Assembly (NCBI GenBank): GCA_964596245.1
Contig: CAZQSK010000004.1
Location: 61,037 to 125,036, forward strand
From: RHKK01 sp964596245
GTDB lineage: Bacteria > Patescibacteriota > Patescibacteriia > 2-12-FULL-60-25
Length of the DNA stretch: 64,000 bases
Reading direction: 5' to 3'
Shown: positions 16,342 to 24,090 of the stretch, piece after piece
How the letters are laid out: every line of letters begins with the position of its first letter
How positions within the stretch are numbered: position 1 is the first letter of the stretch
Notes under the pieces: model-generated
The model's input: the letters and a program-made list of their open reading frames with translations, nothing else
What the model was told of the DNA's origin: nothing
The model's database searches: none
Program-made: the position numbers and the translations under genes

Positions 16342-16512
16342 TCAGAGCGGCTGGCCGAAGCGGTCCCGCGTGGGACAGCCGTCGTTGTCGCGGTAGACGC
16401 GCTTCTTGCGGTCGTAGGTGAGACTGTGGTCGCGCGCCGCCTCCTGGTTCGCGGGGTTCTGCGGCGTCACGTCTGCGTCGAAGGGGCGCTGGGGCTTCTC
16501 GTTGTTCTGCAT
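16342..16512 (-). CDS. Cassette-class 56-residue polar protein
   Basis: This small hydrophilic protein starts MQNNEKPQRPFD and ends DRFGQPL. The start ATG 16512 has AGGAGG four bases upstream, which decides against the longer upstream frame. It is rich in Asn, Gln, Asp and Arg and is probably disordered. The same promoter would drive the GPSL gene behind it. The function is unknown. Confidence 0.55.
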   Translation of the reverse strand: MQNNEKPQRPFDADVTPQNPANQEAARDHSLTYDRKKRVYRDNDGCPTRDRFGQPL

Positions 16513-16528
16513 TAGGCCTCCTGGCGGG

Positions 16529-16557
16529 AGATTGAGGCTAAAAGAGCCGGACGTCAA
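16529..16557 (-). promoter_or_regulatory. Sigma70-type promoter of the 16512-16012 cassette
   Basis: On the minus strand: TTGACG, 17 bases, CAATCT. The same -10 hexamer, CAATCT, recurs with 17-base spacing before the 41720 gene. Confidence 0.65.
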
Positions 16558-16571
16558 GGGACCCACTGTAA

Positions 16572-16600
16572 TTGACGAGGCGCCTTTTTTCGCTTATGAT
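16572..16600 (+). promoter_or_regulatory. Sigma70-type promoter for the hairpin RNA/tRNA-Gln transcript
   Basis: TTGACG, 17-base spacer, TATGAT. The predicted start at about 16607 is the base of the large hairpin upstream of tRNA-Gln. Confidence 0.7.
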
Positions 16601-16603
16601 CGG

Positions 16604-16673
16604 GCCACATTTCGTGGCGTAAAAACCAATAAATTGGTTCACGCCACTGAAACGTGGGCACTTCGTGCCTTTA
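16604..16673 (+). ncRNA. Structured leader or small RNA upstream of tRNA-Gln
   Basis: Nested inverted repeats form a long hairpin: GTGGCGT (16614-16620) pairs with ACGCCAC (16641-16647), and AACCAAT (16624-16630) pairs with ATTGGTT (16633-16639). The outer flanks ACATTTC and GAAACGT pair imperfectly. A second short hairpin, GGCAC-TTC-GTGCC with TTT, follows before the tRNA. It has its own promoter. It could be a processed leader or a separate RNA; the family is unknown. Confidence 0.5.
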
Positions 16674-16676
16674 CGT

Positions 16677-16750
16677 TTCGGGGTCGTCTAATGGTAGGAC
16701 AGCGGCCTTTGAAGCCGTGAATCTTGGTTCGAGCCCAAGCCCCGAAGCCA
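16677..16750 (+). tRNA. tRNA-Gln (anticodon TTG)
   Basis: Acceptor TTCGGGG/CCCCGAA with discriminator G and encoded CCA. D arm GTC...GAC. Anticodon stem GCGGC/GCCGT with loop CTTTGAA, anticodon TTG. T arm CTTGG-TTCGAGC-CCAAG. The U1-A72 first pair is a known glutamine tRNA feature in E. coli. Confidence 0.95.
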
Positions 16751-16752
16751 CA

Positions 16753-16783
16753 AAAATATCCGCCCAATGGCGGATATTTTGTT
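16753..16783 (+). terminator. Intrinsic terminator after tRNA-Gln
   Basis: AAAATATCCGCC / GGCGGATATTTT with loop CAAT. Confidence 0.85.
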
Positions 16784-16818
16784 TCCCTGTTTTTACTCCA
16801 GATGAAATTGGTCTTGTT

Positions 16819-17742
16819 TTATTTCCGTTCGAAAATAAACAGGTAATGGAATACTCCCGACGCGGGGTCGGTTCCAAGTGGACGTTTTTCAATATTCACA
16901 AATCCTTCATTGGAAAAAATATCCAGCCACTTGCTAGGAATGTTGAAGTTGAACGGTACGGGTACGTACTTGGTCGGGTCTTCCGTGTAATACCAGGTGA
17001 CATGATTGCCGAAGTAATCGAAGAACATCGTTGCTTTTCGTTGCTGTTCAGGAGAGAGCGCTGCAAAGGATTTGTCCTGTTCGGTCGGATTCTTGGGGAG
17101 ATCGTTCGCGTCAACGCCGTAAACTGTTTCAATTAAATGCAATCGGCCGTTCGGTCGTAGGATTCGGTTCGTTTCGCGAATCGTGTGCAAGGGATCGGTC
17201 GTGTGATGGAGCATCGCTAAAATCAGCACATTGTCGAAATGTTGATTAGCGAAAGGAAAATCGGCGTCTTGATGCAAAAGAGTGAATGGTAAACCGAGTC
17301 TTTGAATGCTGGGATTTTCATAGACGTCGGCGAGGGTGGTTTCGTGTCCGGCTTTTGCAAACAATGCGCCGACACCGCCCGGTCCACAGCCCAAATCAAG
17401 AACCGTTCCGTTGACGGCAAATGGAAGAAGCATCTCGGCCATGCGATCGGCGCGTCCGGCCGTTTTTTGCGGGAGCTGCGCGAATACGTCTTTTGAAGAC
17501 AAGAACGTGTATAGATTTTTTTCAAATGACAATAAATCTGTCGAGCGCTTCGTGTCTTGAATGCACCTCTCCACCACTACATTTTGCACCTCATCGGAAA
17601 GGCCGATCCCGTCAAAAATCATTCGTAAGCCTGAACGGATACATCCCTCGATTTCAGCATCCGAAATGAGATCGGATAAACAAAAAATTTCTTCGCTGAA
17701 AGCGTTTTTTCCTTGTTGTGGGACACGGATGTCGGGGTTCAT
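16819..17742 (-). CDS. Class I SAM-dependent methyltransferase
   Basis: This 307-residue protein has a Methyltransf_11-type domain: VLDLGCGPGGVGALFA (SAM motif I) at about residue 125, then FPFANQHFDNVLILAMLHH (motif IV region) and ILRPNGRLHLIE. An N-terminal helical region of about 110 residues precedes it. The substrate is unknown. The start ATG 17742 has TATCTT ending 7 nt upstream, like the leaderless resident genes. An upstream in-frame ATG (17790) overlaps the -35 of the divergent 17830 gene and is less likely. Confidence 0.8.
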   Translation of the reverse strand: MNPDIRVPQQGKNAFSEEIFCLSDLISDAEIEGCIRSGLRMIFDGIGLSDEVQNVVVERCIQDTKRSTDLLSFEKNLYTFLSSKDVFAQLPQKTAGRADRMAEMLLPFAVNGTVLDLGCGPGGVGALFAKAGHETTLADVYENPSIQRLGLPFTLLHQDADFPFANQHFDNVLILAMLHHTTDPLHTIRETNRILRPNGRLHLIETVYGVDANDLPKNPTEQDKSFAALSPEQQRKATMFFDYFGNHVTWYYTEDPTKYVPVPFNFNIPSKWLDIFSNEGFVNIEKRPLGTDPASGVFHYLFIFERK

Positions 17743-17783
17743 GCTTACGAAGATACGTGTTCTTGCTTGAGTGGGCAATACTG

Positions 17784-17811
17784 TTGACATTTTTGAAAAA
17801 TCTGCTAGCCT
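17784..17811 (+). promoter_or_regulatory. Sigma70-type promoter of the 17830 gene
   Basis: TTGACA, 16-base spacer, TAGCCT, with the start site close to the SD GGAGG at 17821-17825. Confidence 0.6.
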
Positions 17812-17829
17812 CCCGTGTACGGAGGTCGC

Positions 17830-18138
17830 ATGCGCGAATTGTGCGAACGTTTTCACCGGGAGGCTCTGCATAGTTCAAGCGGGCTCCTGTTCCAGAGGGT
17901 AGGCCGTTCATCGGCCGCAACCGAGCTTCGGCTGGCCGGAAGATCCGCTCTGCCGTACATCGCAGAGCATCTGGCGCGACACGAGTCGGATCCCGACTTC
18001 GATTTCAGCGACATGCGCGGTGCCTGGTCCTTTCTGCTTTCCCAGATGAAGAGCGACCTCGATCCGAACGGAGAGCCGGTCCCGTTCCTCGACACGGTCG
18101 GGTGGATCGCCTGGGTCACGAAGATCACTGAGACCTGA
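17830..18138 (+). CDS. Cassette-class helical protein of unknown function
   Basis: This 102-residue, probably all-helical soluble protein contains AATELRLAGRSALPYIAEHLARHESD. It starts with ATG five bases after GGAGG, and its TGA stop forms the loop of the terminator. It uses codons rare in the neighbours (AGG, AGA, CGG, CTG). The family is not recognised; the central helical pair recalls HEAT-like repeats, but one unit alone cannot show this. Confidence 0.6.
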   Translation: MRELCERFHREALHSSSGLLFQRVGRSSAATELRLAGRSALPYIAEHLARHESDPDFDFSDMRGAWSFLLSQMKSDLDPNGEPVPFLDTVGWIAWVTKITET

Positions 18139-18154
18139 ATGGTCTCTTTTTTAT
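18130..18154 (+). terminator. Terminator with the stop codon in its loop
   Basis: GAGACC-TGAAT-GGTCTC then TTTTTTATTT; TGA (18136-18138) is the stop of the 17830 gene. Confidence 0.85.
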
Positions 18155-18207
18155 TTCTTCCAATTGCGGTATACCTAAAGTAGGTTTTATCCATTTATTT
18201 ACAGTAT

Positions 18208-18564
18208 ATGGACTCGTTTTCCTCGCCCAGCACAAAGCCTTTGTATCGCGGTACGCAAGTTGTTTGGTACATCGTTGGATTGCTTGAGGTGTTGTTAGCT
18301 TTCCGTTTCTTTCTGAAATTATTCGGTGCCAATCCGGCTGCCGGATTCTCGAACTTCATCTATACGATTACGTGGCCGTTTGCCGCACCCTTCTTGAACG
18401 TATTCCGCGTCACACAGGTGCAAGGCAGCGTATTTGAATGGACGACCATCTTGGCGATGTTTGTGTATGGATTGGTAGGTTGGGGGATCGCGAAGCTTTT
18501 GGTGATGGGCCGTACGGTTTCAACGCCTGAGGCTGCCGTGAAGTTGGAGCAGCAGGATAAGTAA
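18208..18564 (+). CDS. YggT family membrane protein
   Basis: This 118-residue integral membrane protein has a YggT domain: hydrophobic helix IVGLLEVLLAFRFFLKLFGANP, then ITWPFAAPFLNVFR, which is the family's re-entrant Pro motif, and a last helix (about 80-100). YggT proteins are linked to osmotic shock tolerance and division-site or envelope assembly in several bacteria, with the mechanism unclear. It is closed by a strong terminator and is probably monocistronic. Confidence 0.85.
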   Translation: MDSFSSPSTKPLYRGTQVVWYIVGLLEVLLAFRFFLKLFGANPAAGFSNFIYTITWPFAAPFLNVFRVTQVQGSVFEWTTILAMFVYGLVGWGIAKLLVMGRTVSTPEAAVKLEQQDK

Positions 18565-18571
18565 GACCCAG

Positions 18572-18606
18572 TAAAACCCGCGCTACGAGGCGCGGGTTTT
18601 TGGTTT
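18572..18606 (+). terminator. Intrinsic terminator
   Basis: AAAACCCGCG / CGCGGGTTTT hairpin followed by TTTT, after the YggT gene. Confidence 0.85.
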
Positions 18607-18632
18607 GCCTGCGAGAGGAGTAGGATATCGGC

Positions 18633-19160
18633 ATGTCAGAAATTCCGAAGCAGAGTCGGGTAGAGGCTCCGGCAAAAGAAACACGTGACGAGTTCCTTGC
18701 TCGCGAAATGGCTGAGCGAAAGCTGGCGTATAAGCGCGAATATCTGGAATTGAATGCCGCGTATCCTGAGAATCCGGAACAACGTCATAAAAAGCTTCGT
18801 GCGATCGATGAGATGCCCGAAGAAGAGCAGTTGAGGAGGCTCTACAATAATTTACATTGCTGGCTGCCGGCCGTTGGCACGAATGCGACTATCGGGATGT
18901 ATCGTGCTGAAGGCGCCTATGGGTCGGTCAAAGCTGGGACGAAGTGGTCGGACGAGAAGATCGATCGCAGGCTGCAGCTTGAACGCGATGTTGATGCGTT
19001 CCTCAAATCGCATGGGCTTGAGGAAGTGGCGCGCCGTGTAGGTGAAGCCTTTGGAAAGCAGAAAACCCGCGAAGAGATGCAGGAGCAATGGGATTTGCTA
19101 GGTGAGTTGTACTATTTTATGCGGCAGAAGGGTTATGACCGTAAAGAGTTGGTGGGGTAA
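18633..19160 (+). CDS. Charged helical protein of unknown function
   Basis: This 175-residue soluble protein is rich in Glu, Lys and Arg and is probably helical throughout. A central segment, LHCWLPAVGTNATIGMYRAEGAYGSV, is more ordered. The family is not recognised. A TAGGAT -10 ends 6 nt before the ATG (leaderless). The stop abuts that of the convergent PEBP gene with no base between them. Confidence 0.6.
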   Translation: MSEIPKQSRVEAPAKETRDEFLAREMAERKLAYKREYLELNAAYPENPEQRHKKLRAIDEMPEEEQLRRLYNNLHCWLPAVGTNATIGMYRAEGAYGSVKAGTKWSDEKIDRRLQLERDVDAFLKSHGLEEVARRVGEAFGKQKTREEMQEQWDLLGELYYFMRQKGYDRKELVG

Positions 19161-19598
19161 TTATCGATTCTCCTCCCTCATATATTTCCCCATCAGCTCC
19201 GCCTCTTGGAGCACATGTCCGCGCATTTGTTGTTCAACTGTCGCGCGGGAAGCGCCGGCGTTTAGATCCAGCTTCTTGCTCAGTGCTGACAATGTAAAGA
19301 TATAGCGATGTTCGCCGTTGGCGGGACAGGGGCCACCGTATCCGAGTTTGCCCCAGGAGTTTTTGCCCGGCGTGCCGTCGCCTTTGCCGATCGAACTCGC
19401 ATTCGGCGGAATGTCGTACACGACCCAATGATCGAAATTGCCGCTCGGGGAGTCGGGATCGTGGCAAATCAAAACTAGACTCTCGGCATCGCTTGGAACG
19501 CCGCTTACGGTGAGCGGGGGAATGCGGCCCACACCGTCGCAGGTGTATTCCGACGGGATGTCGCCTCCGTCTCTGAACGCGGATGAATAAAGTTGCAT
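19161..19598 (-). CDS. YbhB/YbcL-type phosphatidylethanolamine-binding-like protein
   Basis: This 145-residue PEBP-family protein (Raf kinase inhibitor-like in bacteria) shows the two family signatures: the CDGVGRIPPL/VLICHDPDSP/FDHWVVYDIPP block and GYGGPCPANGEHRYIFTL. The anion-binding pocket residues (DPD, H in DHWV, GPCP, HRY) are present. The biological role in bacteria is unclear. It lies 4 bases after the PAS-like gene, so they are co-transcribed. Confidence 0.92.
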   Translation of the reverse strand: MQLYSSAFRDGGDIPSEYTCDGVGRIPPLTVSGVPSDAESLVLICHDPDSPSGNFDHWVVYDIPPNASSIGKGDGTPGKNSWGKLGYGGPCPANGEHRYIFTLSALSKKLDLNAGASRATVEQQMRGHVLQEAELMGKYMREENR

Positions 19599-19602
19599 AG
19601 GT

Positions 19603-19944
19603 TTATTTTTCCCGTTGCTTGCAGCGACAGATCGTCCCTTTTACCGAGATCACATGGCCGTGAACATCATATCCCTCCGGCTCAAACTGGATATCCACTT
19701 CGATAAAGTCGTTATCAAGTGTTATCATGTCCACGCAAACGCCACGAACGTTTTGTCCTCGATAAGCATCAAGTAACGCTTCCAAAAAAGCCGGACCGTC
19801 CTCATTGCGGATATAGGCGTCCATGCGCTCGCCTTCAATTTCTTTGCTCTTGTATCCCAAGAGCTTCGCGATAGGTGATGCCGGCGATGCGAAGCGTGCC
19901 TGGCGATCTAGGTGGAAGGGATGAAAACAAACGGCACGGGGCAT
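19603..19944 (-). CDS. Small PAS-domain-like protein
   Basis: In this 113-residue protein the middle reads as a PAS fold: IAKLLGYKSKEIEGERMDAYIRNEDGPAFLEALLDA followed by beta strands (VCVDMITLDNDFIEVDIQFEPE, HVISVKGTICRC). No output domain is attached, so it may be a stand-alone sensor or binding module. The ATG 19944 is chosen because TACAAT ends 6 nt upstream; the longer upstream frame overlaps the divergent gene. The ligand is unknown. Confidence 0.6.
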   Translation of the reverse strand: MPRAVCFHPFHLDRQARFASPASPIAKLLGYKSKEIEGERMDAYIRNEDGPAFLEALLDAYRGQNVRGVCVDMITLDNDFIEVDIQFEPEGYDVHGHVISVKGTICRCKQREK

Positions 19945-19957
19945 ACGCACATTGTAC

Positions 19958-20620
19958 ATGCATAAAAAAACACATACAAAATTCGTGAACGAAGGGTTAA
20001 GTCCCTTGGAGAAAATCCATGGGCGTCTTCCGCGTTTGCGTGTCGGTGACATGGTCGTGATTCGTCACAAGCAAGCGGGAATTGCGCGATGGCTTTTGCG
20101 CCGCATCACGAATAGTTATTGGGATCATTCGGCGATCATTATTTTTGCGAAGGACGAAATCGGCGGATATTCGACCGATATGATCGCGGAATCGAAACAG
20201 GACTCCTTGTTCCGCTCGATTCATCAAGGTGTCGAGATTCATCGGCTTGAGAAGTATCTGTACAAGCCGAAGAAGTACGATATTGGGATCAAGCGATTCC
20301 CGTGGCTCACGGATAAGCAGGCAGAGCGCGTCCGGGCGTTCGTGCTGTTGAATATCGATACGCCGTACTATCCGTTGAATCCGATCAAATTCTTTTTCGC
20401 GATGATTTCACCTCGTTTGAAGCGCTGGATTTTGGCTCGTCAGCGATTTTCATGCAGCGGATTCATTCAGAAGGCGTTTTATGAGGCGATGGACTGGGAG
20501 AGTCGATCAAGGGTTGTCTTTCGGCCGCATGGATATACCCCGATTCAGCTTCAAGACACGACCTCTCCGGCTGATATCGCTCGAAGCGCTTCCTGTGAGT
20601 GGATTTGGAACAAGCATTAA
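19958..20620 (+). CDS. YiiX/YebB-like permuted papain-fold protein (copy 1)
   Basis: This 220-residue protein of the permuted NlpC/P60 (YaeF/YiiX, MEROPS C92-like) superfamily has an early motif GDMVVIRHKQAGIARWLLRRITNSYWDHSAII that supplies the His. The late RFSCSGFIQKAFY supplies the nucleophile Cys. Family members hydrolyse amide or thioester bonds or bind lipids; the substrate here is unknown. The basic N-terminus has no signal peptide, so it probably acts in the cytoplasm or at the membrane face. The next gene is a paralogue 3 bases away. Confidence 0.75.
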   Translation: MHKKTHTKFVNEGLSPLEKIHGRLPRLRVGDMVVIRHKQAGIARWLLRRITNSYWDHSAIIIFAKDEIGGYSTDMIAESKQDSLFRSIHQGVEIHRLEKYLYKPKKYDIGIKRFPWLTDKQAERVRAFVLLNIDTPYYPLNPIKFFFAMISPRLKRWILARQRFSCSGFIQKAFYEAMDWESRSRVVFRPHGYTPIQLQDTTSPADIARSASCEWIWNKH

Positions 20621-20623
20621 GGT

Positions 20624-21262
20624 ATGTCAGACCGATTTTCCGCCGAATTGAAGGGGGTGCTGGGCCAGCTCAAGGTGGGGGATATCGTCCTTTTTCGTTC
20701 AAATGGGCGATTGGGGCGGTTGATTCGACGTGCCACCGGTTCCTATTGGAGCCATGTGGCGTTGATTTTTGATGTTCCGGCTGAAGGTGATTTAAGTCAC
20801 GATCATCTTGTAATCGAGGCCGATAATAATGGCGGAGTACAGCTCCATCGACTTTCAACATATGTGAACGATCCTTGGAGTTACACGCTCGGTTTTAAGC
20901 GCATGAAGGATCTCACGGATGCAGAACGAGAGCGGTTTCGCGGGTTTTTTCTTGATGCCGTCGATACACCCTACGACATTCGGCGTCTCGGGTTTTATTT
21001 TTTGCATGAAATATTTAAATACGCGACTGGTCGTGATTTAGCCGGATTGTTTGCGCGCAAAAGCACGAATACCAAGCGTTTCATCTGTACGACATTTGCC
21101 CAACGCGCTTATTATTTGGCGGTCCCACCAAAAAAGCGTTCCAAGGTTCTCTTCAGAGGCCACGAAACGGAGATCACCTTCCTCGATCAAATGGAGGTGA
21201 TTGAGCCGAGACATGTGGCGGCGAGTCCGGTGACCGAATGGCTCTATAACGAGCATGCCTAG
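20624..21262 (+). CDS. YiiX/YebB-like permuted papain-fold protein (copy 2)
   Basis: This 212-residue tandem paralogue of the preceding gene has GDIVLFRSNGRLGRLIRRATGSYWSHVALIF with the catalytic His and RFICTTFAQRAYY with the Cys. The order of motifs matches the permuted papain fold. The two copies differ clearly in the middle third, so the duplication is not recent. It is likely co-transcribed with copy 1. Confidence 0.75.
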   Translation: MSDRFSAELKGVLGQLKVGDIVLFRSNGRLGRLIRRATGSYWSHVALIFDVPAEGDLSHDHLVIEADNNGGVQLHRLSTYVNDPWSYTLGFKRMKDLTDAERERFRGFFLDAVDTPYDIRRLGFYFLHEIFKYATGRDLAGLFARKSTNTKRFICTTFAQRAYYLAVPPKKRSKVLFRGHETEITFLDQMEVIEPRHVAASPVTEWLYNEHA

Positions 21263-21308
21263 CGCTCTCGTTGCACGACTGCCAACTAGGGAGTAGGCTT
21301 GTTTCACT

Positions 21309-22208
21309 ATGGACGCTCTTCATGTATCCAACGTATCAAAAACCTTTAAAAAGCCCGATGGAAGTTCGTTGCAAGCGCTCGACAATGTCAGTCTTAAAGT
21401 GGAGCAAGGCGCCATTCACGGTTTGCTGGGTCCGAATGGAGCCGGCAAATCGACCCTTATCAGCCTGATCGGCGGGATTACCCGGGCAGACGCGGGCAAG
21501 ATTGAGGTGTTTGGCGTTGACGTGGCCAAGGAAACCGAGAAAGCCAAAGTGCTCGAAGGGATTGTGCCGCAAGAAGGCGTGTATGAGATGGCCTTTACCG
21601 TGCGTGAAGTGCTTTATTATTTCTCCGGCATGTATGGCGTGCCGATTGCCGAGCGCAATCCGCGCATCGACAAAGCATTGGAAGATCTCGCACTGACGGA
21701 CAAGGCAAATGAACGCGCGCGCGGATTGTCCGGTGGCATGAAGCGTCGCTTGATGATTGCAAAAGCGCTCATCCATAAACCGAAGCTTCTTATTCTCGAT
21801 GAGCCGACGGCCGGTGTGGATGTGGCGCTTCGCCAAAAGATTTGGGAATTGGTGCGCCGTTTGCGTGATGAAGGGACGACCATCTTGTTCACCACGCATT
21901 ATTTGGAAGAGGCCGAGCAATTGTGCGACCGTATCACGCTGATCAATCACGGCCGCATCATCAAAGATGGAAAACTGAAGGACATCCAAAAGGAGTTCTC
22001 CAAGAATGTCATCAACTTTGAATTGTTTGATCGCAATGTGCCGCATCTTCCGGGTGTGACGCCCGAAGGTTCGGAGTTCCAATTCCCGATGCGCGAACTC
22101 GAAGCCGATGTCCACGCGCTCGCTCAGCACTATAACGGCAACTTGAAAGCCATTCGTACGGAAGCGGCTTCGCTTGAGCAGATCTTCCTCACCCTGACGA
22201 AAGACTAA
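21309..22208 (+). CDS. ABC-2 type exporter, ATP-binding protein
   Basis: This 299-residue ABC ATPase of the DRA/NatA/CcmA-like exporter group has Walker A GPNGAGKST, signature LSGGMKRRL, Walker B LLILDEPTAGVD and the H-loop TTHYLEEAE. A C-terminal regulatory part of about 80 residues follows. It pairs with the permease one base downstream. The substrate may be a drug, lipid or polysaccharide and cannot be told from the sequence. Confidence 0.92.
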   Translation: MDALHVSNVSKTFKKPDGSSLQALDNVSLKVEQGAIHGLLGPNGAGKSTLISLIGGITRADAGKIEVFGVDVAKETEKAKVLEGIVPQEGVYEMAFTVREVLYYFSGMYGVPIAERNPRIDKALEDLALTDKANERARGLSGGMKRRLMIAKALIHKPKLLILDEPTAGVDVALRQKIWELVRRLRDEGTTILFTTHYLEEAEQLCDRITLINHGRIIKDGKLKDIQKEFSKNVINFELFDRNVPHLPGVTPEGSEFQFPMRELEADVHALAQHYNGNLKAIRTEAASLEQIFLTLTKD

Positions 22209-22209
22209 T

Positions 22210-22962
22210 ATGAACTTCACACCGATACTCGCGCTCATGGCGCGTGAAGTGAAACGCTTTCAAAAAATTTGGTTGGATACGGTGGTTAGTCCCATCATGT
22301 CGATGGTATTGTTCCTCGCGGTGTTCGGTTTGGTCTCCGGCGGACGTGAAATCGACGGCATTCCGTATCTTGCGTTCGTGTATATGGGTCTCATCACCAT
22401 GACCATGGTGAATGCCAGCTTCTCAAATCCGGCGTTTGCGCTCGTGATTGCAAAGAATGTCGGCAACTTCATGGACTTGCAGATTACGCCGGTGCCGGCT
22501 TGGGGCGTGGGCATTGCGTACGCATTGGCCGCCAGTATTCGTGCTGTTGCGACGATGTGTGTGGCGTTGCTTGCCACGATTTGGTTTGTACCGATTTCCG
22601 GCATCGCTCATCCGTTGCTGCTTGTCGCTGCGATTCTGTTGATCGGTTTTACCTTTGGTATGTTGGGTGTGTTCTTCGGAATGTATGCCAAGAATTTTGA
22701 GGCGCTGACTTTTGTGACGACCTTCGTCATTCAGCCGATGATTTTCTTGGCCGGTACGTTCTATCCGATCTCGCAGTTGCCTGGCATCTGGTCAAAAGTC
22801 TCATTGTTCAACCCGATGCATCATGCGGTGAACTTGATGCGCTATTCCGTTACCGGATTTGGCGATTCAAATCCGATGGTTTCGTTGAGCGTAATGATCG
22901 CGCTCATGGTCATCGTGTTCTTCCCGATGCAGTGGATTACGAAAAAGAGTCTTAAAGCTTAA
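22210..22962 (+). CDS. ABC-2 type exporter, permease
   Basis: This 250-residue ABC-2 membrane protein has six predicted helices. The ABC-2 signature ILLIGFTFGMLGVFFGMYAKNFEAL and FVIQPMIFLAGTFYPISQLP, a well-known NodJ/ABC-2 motif, are present. It forms the transporter with the preceding ATPase. Confidence 0.92.
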   Translation: MNFTPILALMAREVKRFQKIWLDTVVSPIMSMVLFLAVFGLVSGGREIDGIPYLAFVYMGLITMTMVNASFSNPAFALVIAKNVGNFMDLQITPVPAWGVGIAYALAASIRAVATMCVALLATIWFVPISGIAHPLLLVAAILLIGFTFGMLGVFFGMYAKNFEALTFVTTFVIQPMIFLAGTFYPISQLPGIWSKVSLFNPMHHAVNLMRYSVTGFGDSNPMVSLSVMIALMVIVFFPMQWITKKSLKA

Positions 22963-22972
22963 TCTAACCTTT

Positions 22973-23569
22973 ATGTACCAAATCTACGGATCAAAACAGA
23001 GTGGAAGCGCCTCACGTTGCTATTGGGCGGCGGCAGAAGCGGGGATTGAATTGCAGAATGTTCCGTTGGATTTTTCAAAACAGGAACACAAGGCCGAGGC
23101 GTATCTCAAATTGAATCCGAACGGTAAGATCCCGACCCTGGTGGATGGTGACGTGGTCGTGTGGGAATCCATGGCGATTGTGAGTTACATTGCTGAGAAG
23201 CATAAGCCGGAATTGTTCGGTGAAAATAATCCCGCTTCGCATGCGCATCTGTCGCAGTGGAGCTATTGGTCGATCGCGCATCTTCAGAAAGCTCTTGAGC
23301 CTTTGTATATGCAGAAATGGGTTGGTCCGCTTTCAGCAGAGGCGTTGGAAGCTGCGAAAGCTGATTCATCCAAGTGGCTTGCGATTCTCGACAAGCACAT
23401 GGCTGGTCGCGACTTCGTGGTTGGATTAACGTTTACGATCGCTGATATCAATGTCGGATCCGTCGTGATGTCAGGCAAGGATCATCTTGATTTGAGCGCC
23501 TTTCCGAATGTGGATCGCTGGATCAAGGCACTGGTTGAGCGTCCGGCATACAAGCAAGCTACCAGCTAA
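22973..23569 (+). CDS. Glutathione S-transferase family protein
   Basis: This 198-residue protein has a thioredoxin-like N-domain with NPNGKIPTLVDGD (cis-Pro) and ESMAIVSYIAEKH (glutathione gamma-glutamyl contact), and a helical C-domain with FTIADINVGSVV (the N-capping Asp motif). It would conjugate or reduce electrophiles with glutathione. No glutathione synthesis gene is visible here, so the thiol source is unclear. It sits behind the ABC exporter and overlaps the YgjP gene (TAATG), so it belongs to this operon. Gene transfer is possible. Confidence 0.88.
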   Translation: MYQIYGSKQSGSASRCYWAAAEAGIELQNVPLDFSKQEHKAEAYLKLNPNGKIPTLVDGDVVVWESMAIVSYIAEKHKPELFGENNPASHAHLSQWSYWSIAHLQKALEPLYMQKWVGPLSAEALEAAKADSSKWLAILDKHMAGRDFVVGLTFTIADINVGSVVMSGKDHLDLSAFPNVDRWIKALVERPAYKQATS

Positions 23570-24090
23570 TGGACATCGAGATTCGGCGCCGCGCATTTCA
23601 GCGCAGTCTCCGTCTCACCGTAAAACCGGGCGGGCACGTGGTTGTCACTGCAGGCAAACTCGTGCCCGTTTCTGTTATCAAAGCGTTTATCCATCGTCAG
23701 CATGAGTGGATTGAGCGCGCGGTTGCGAAACAAAAAGATCGACCGGTGAGTATTCTTAAGTATCAGGACGTTGCCGAATACAAGCGCATGAAAAAACAGG
23801 CACTCAAGCTTGTTGAAGAGCGCTTGGGACATTTCAATCAAGCGTATCAATTTAGTTGGAAGCGTATCTCCATTCGTAATCAAAAAAGCCAATGGGGGAG
23901 TTGCTCCAAATCCGGAACGCTTTCATTCAACTACAAGCTCGCCATTGTTCCGCCTGAGCTTGCTGACTATGTGATCGTTCACGAGTTGTGTCACGTGAAG
24001 GAAATGAATCACGGTCGACGCTTTTGGGACCTGGTATCAAAAACCGTTCCCGATTGGCGGGAACGGCGTTTGAAACTGAGGAGGCTTTAG
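23569..24090 (+). CDS. YgjP-like (WLM/SprT-related) metallopeptidase domain protein
   Basis: This 173-residue YgjP/DUF45 protein has the zinc-peptidase signature HELCHVKEMNH (HExxH plus a downstream His). The preceding NQKSQWGSCSKSGTLSFNY and LPPELADYVIVHE are family marks. It is a presumed peptidase of unknown target. Translation is coupled to the GST gene through a TAATG overlap. It is convergent with the helicase gene, overlapping by 4 bases. Confidence 0.9.
   Translation: MDIEIRRRAFQRSLRLTVKPGGHVVVTAGKLVPVSVIKAFIHRQHEWIERAVAKQKDRPVSILKYQDVAEYKRMKKQALKLVEERLGHFNQAYQFSWKRISIRNQKSQWGSCSKSGTLSFNYKLAIVPPELADYVIVHELCHVKEMNHGRRFWDLVSKTVPDWRERRLKLRRL

Noticed and set aside
21336..22238. 300-residue open frame on the minus strand
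   Set aside because: It is antisense to the ABC ATPase, with composition typical of a shadow frame.
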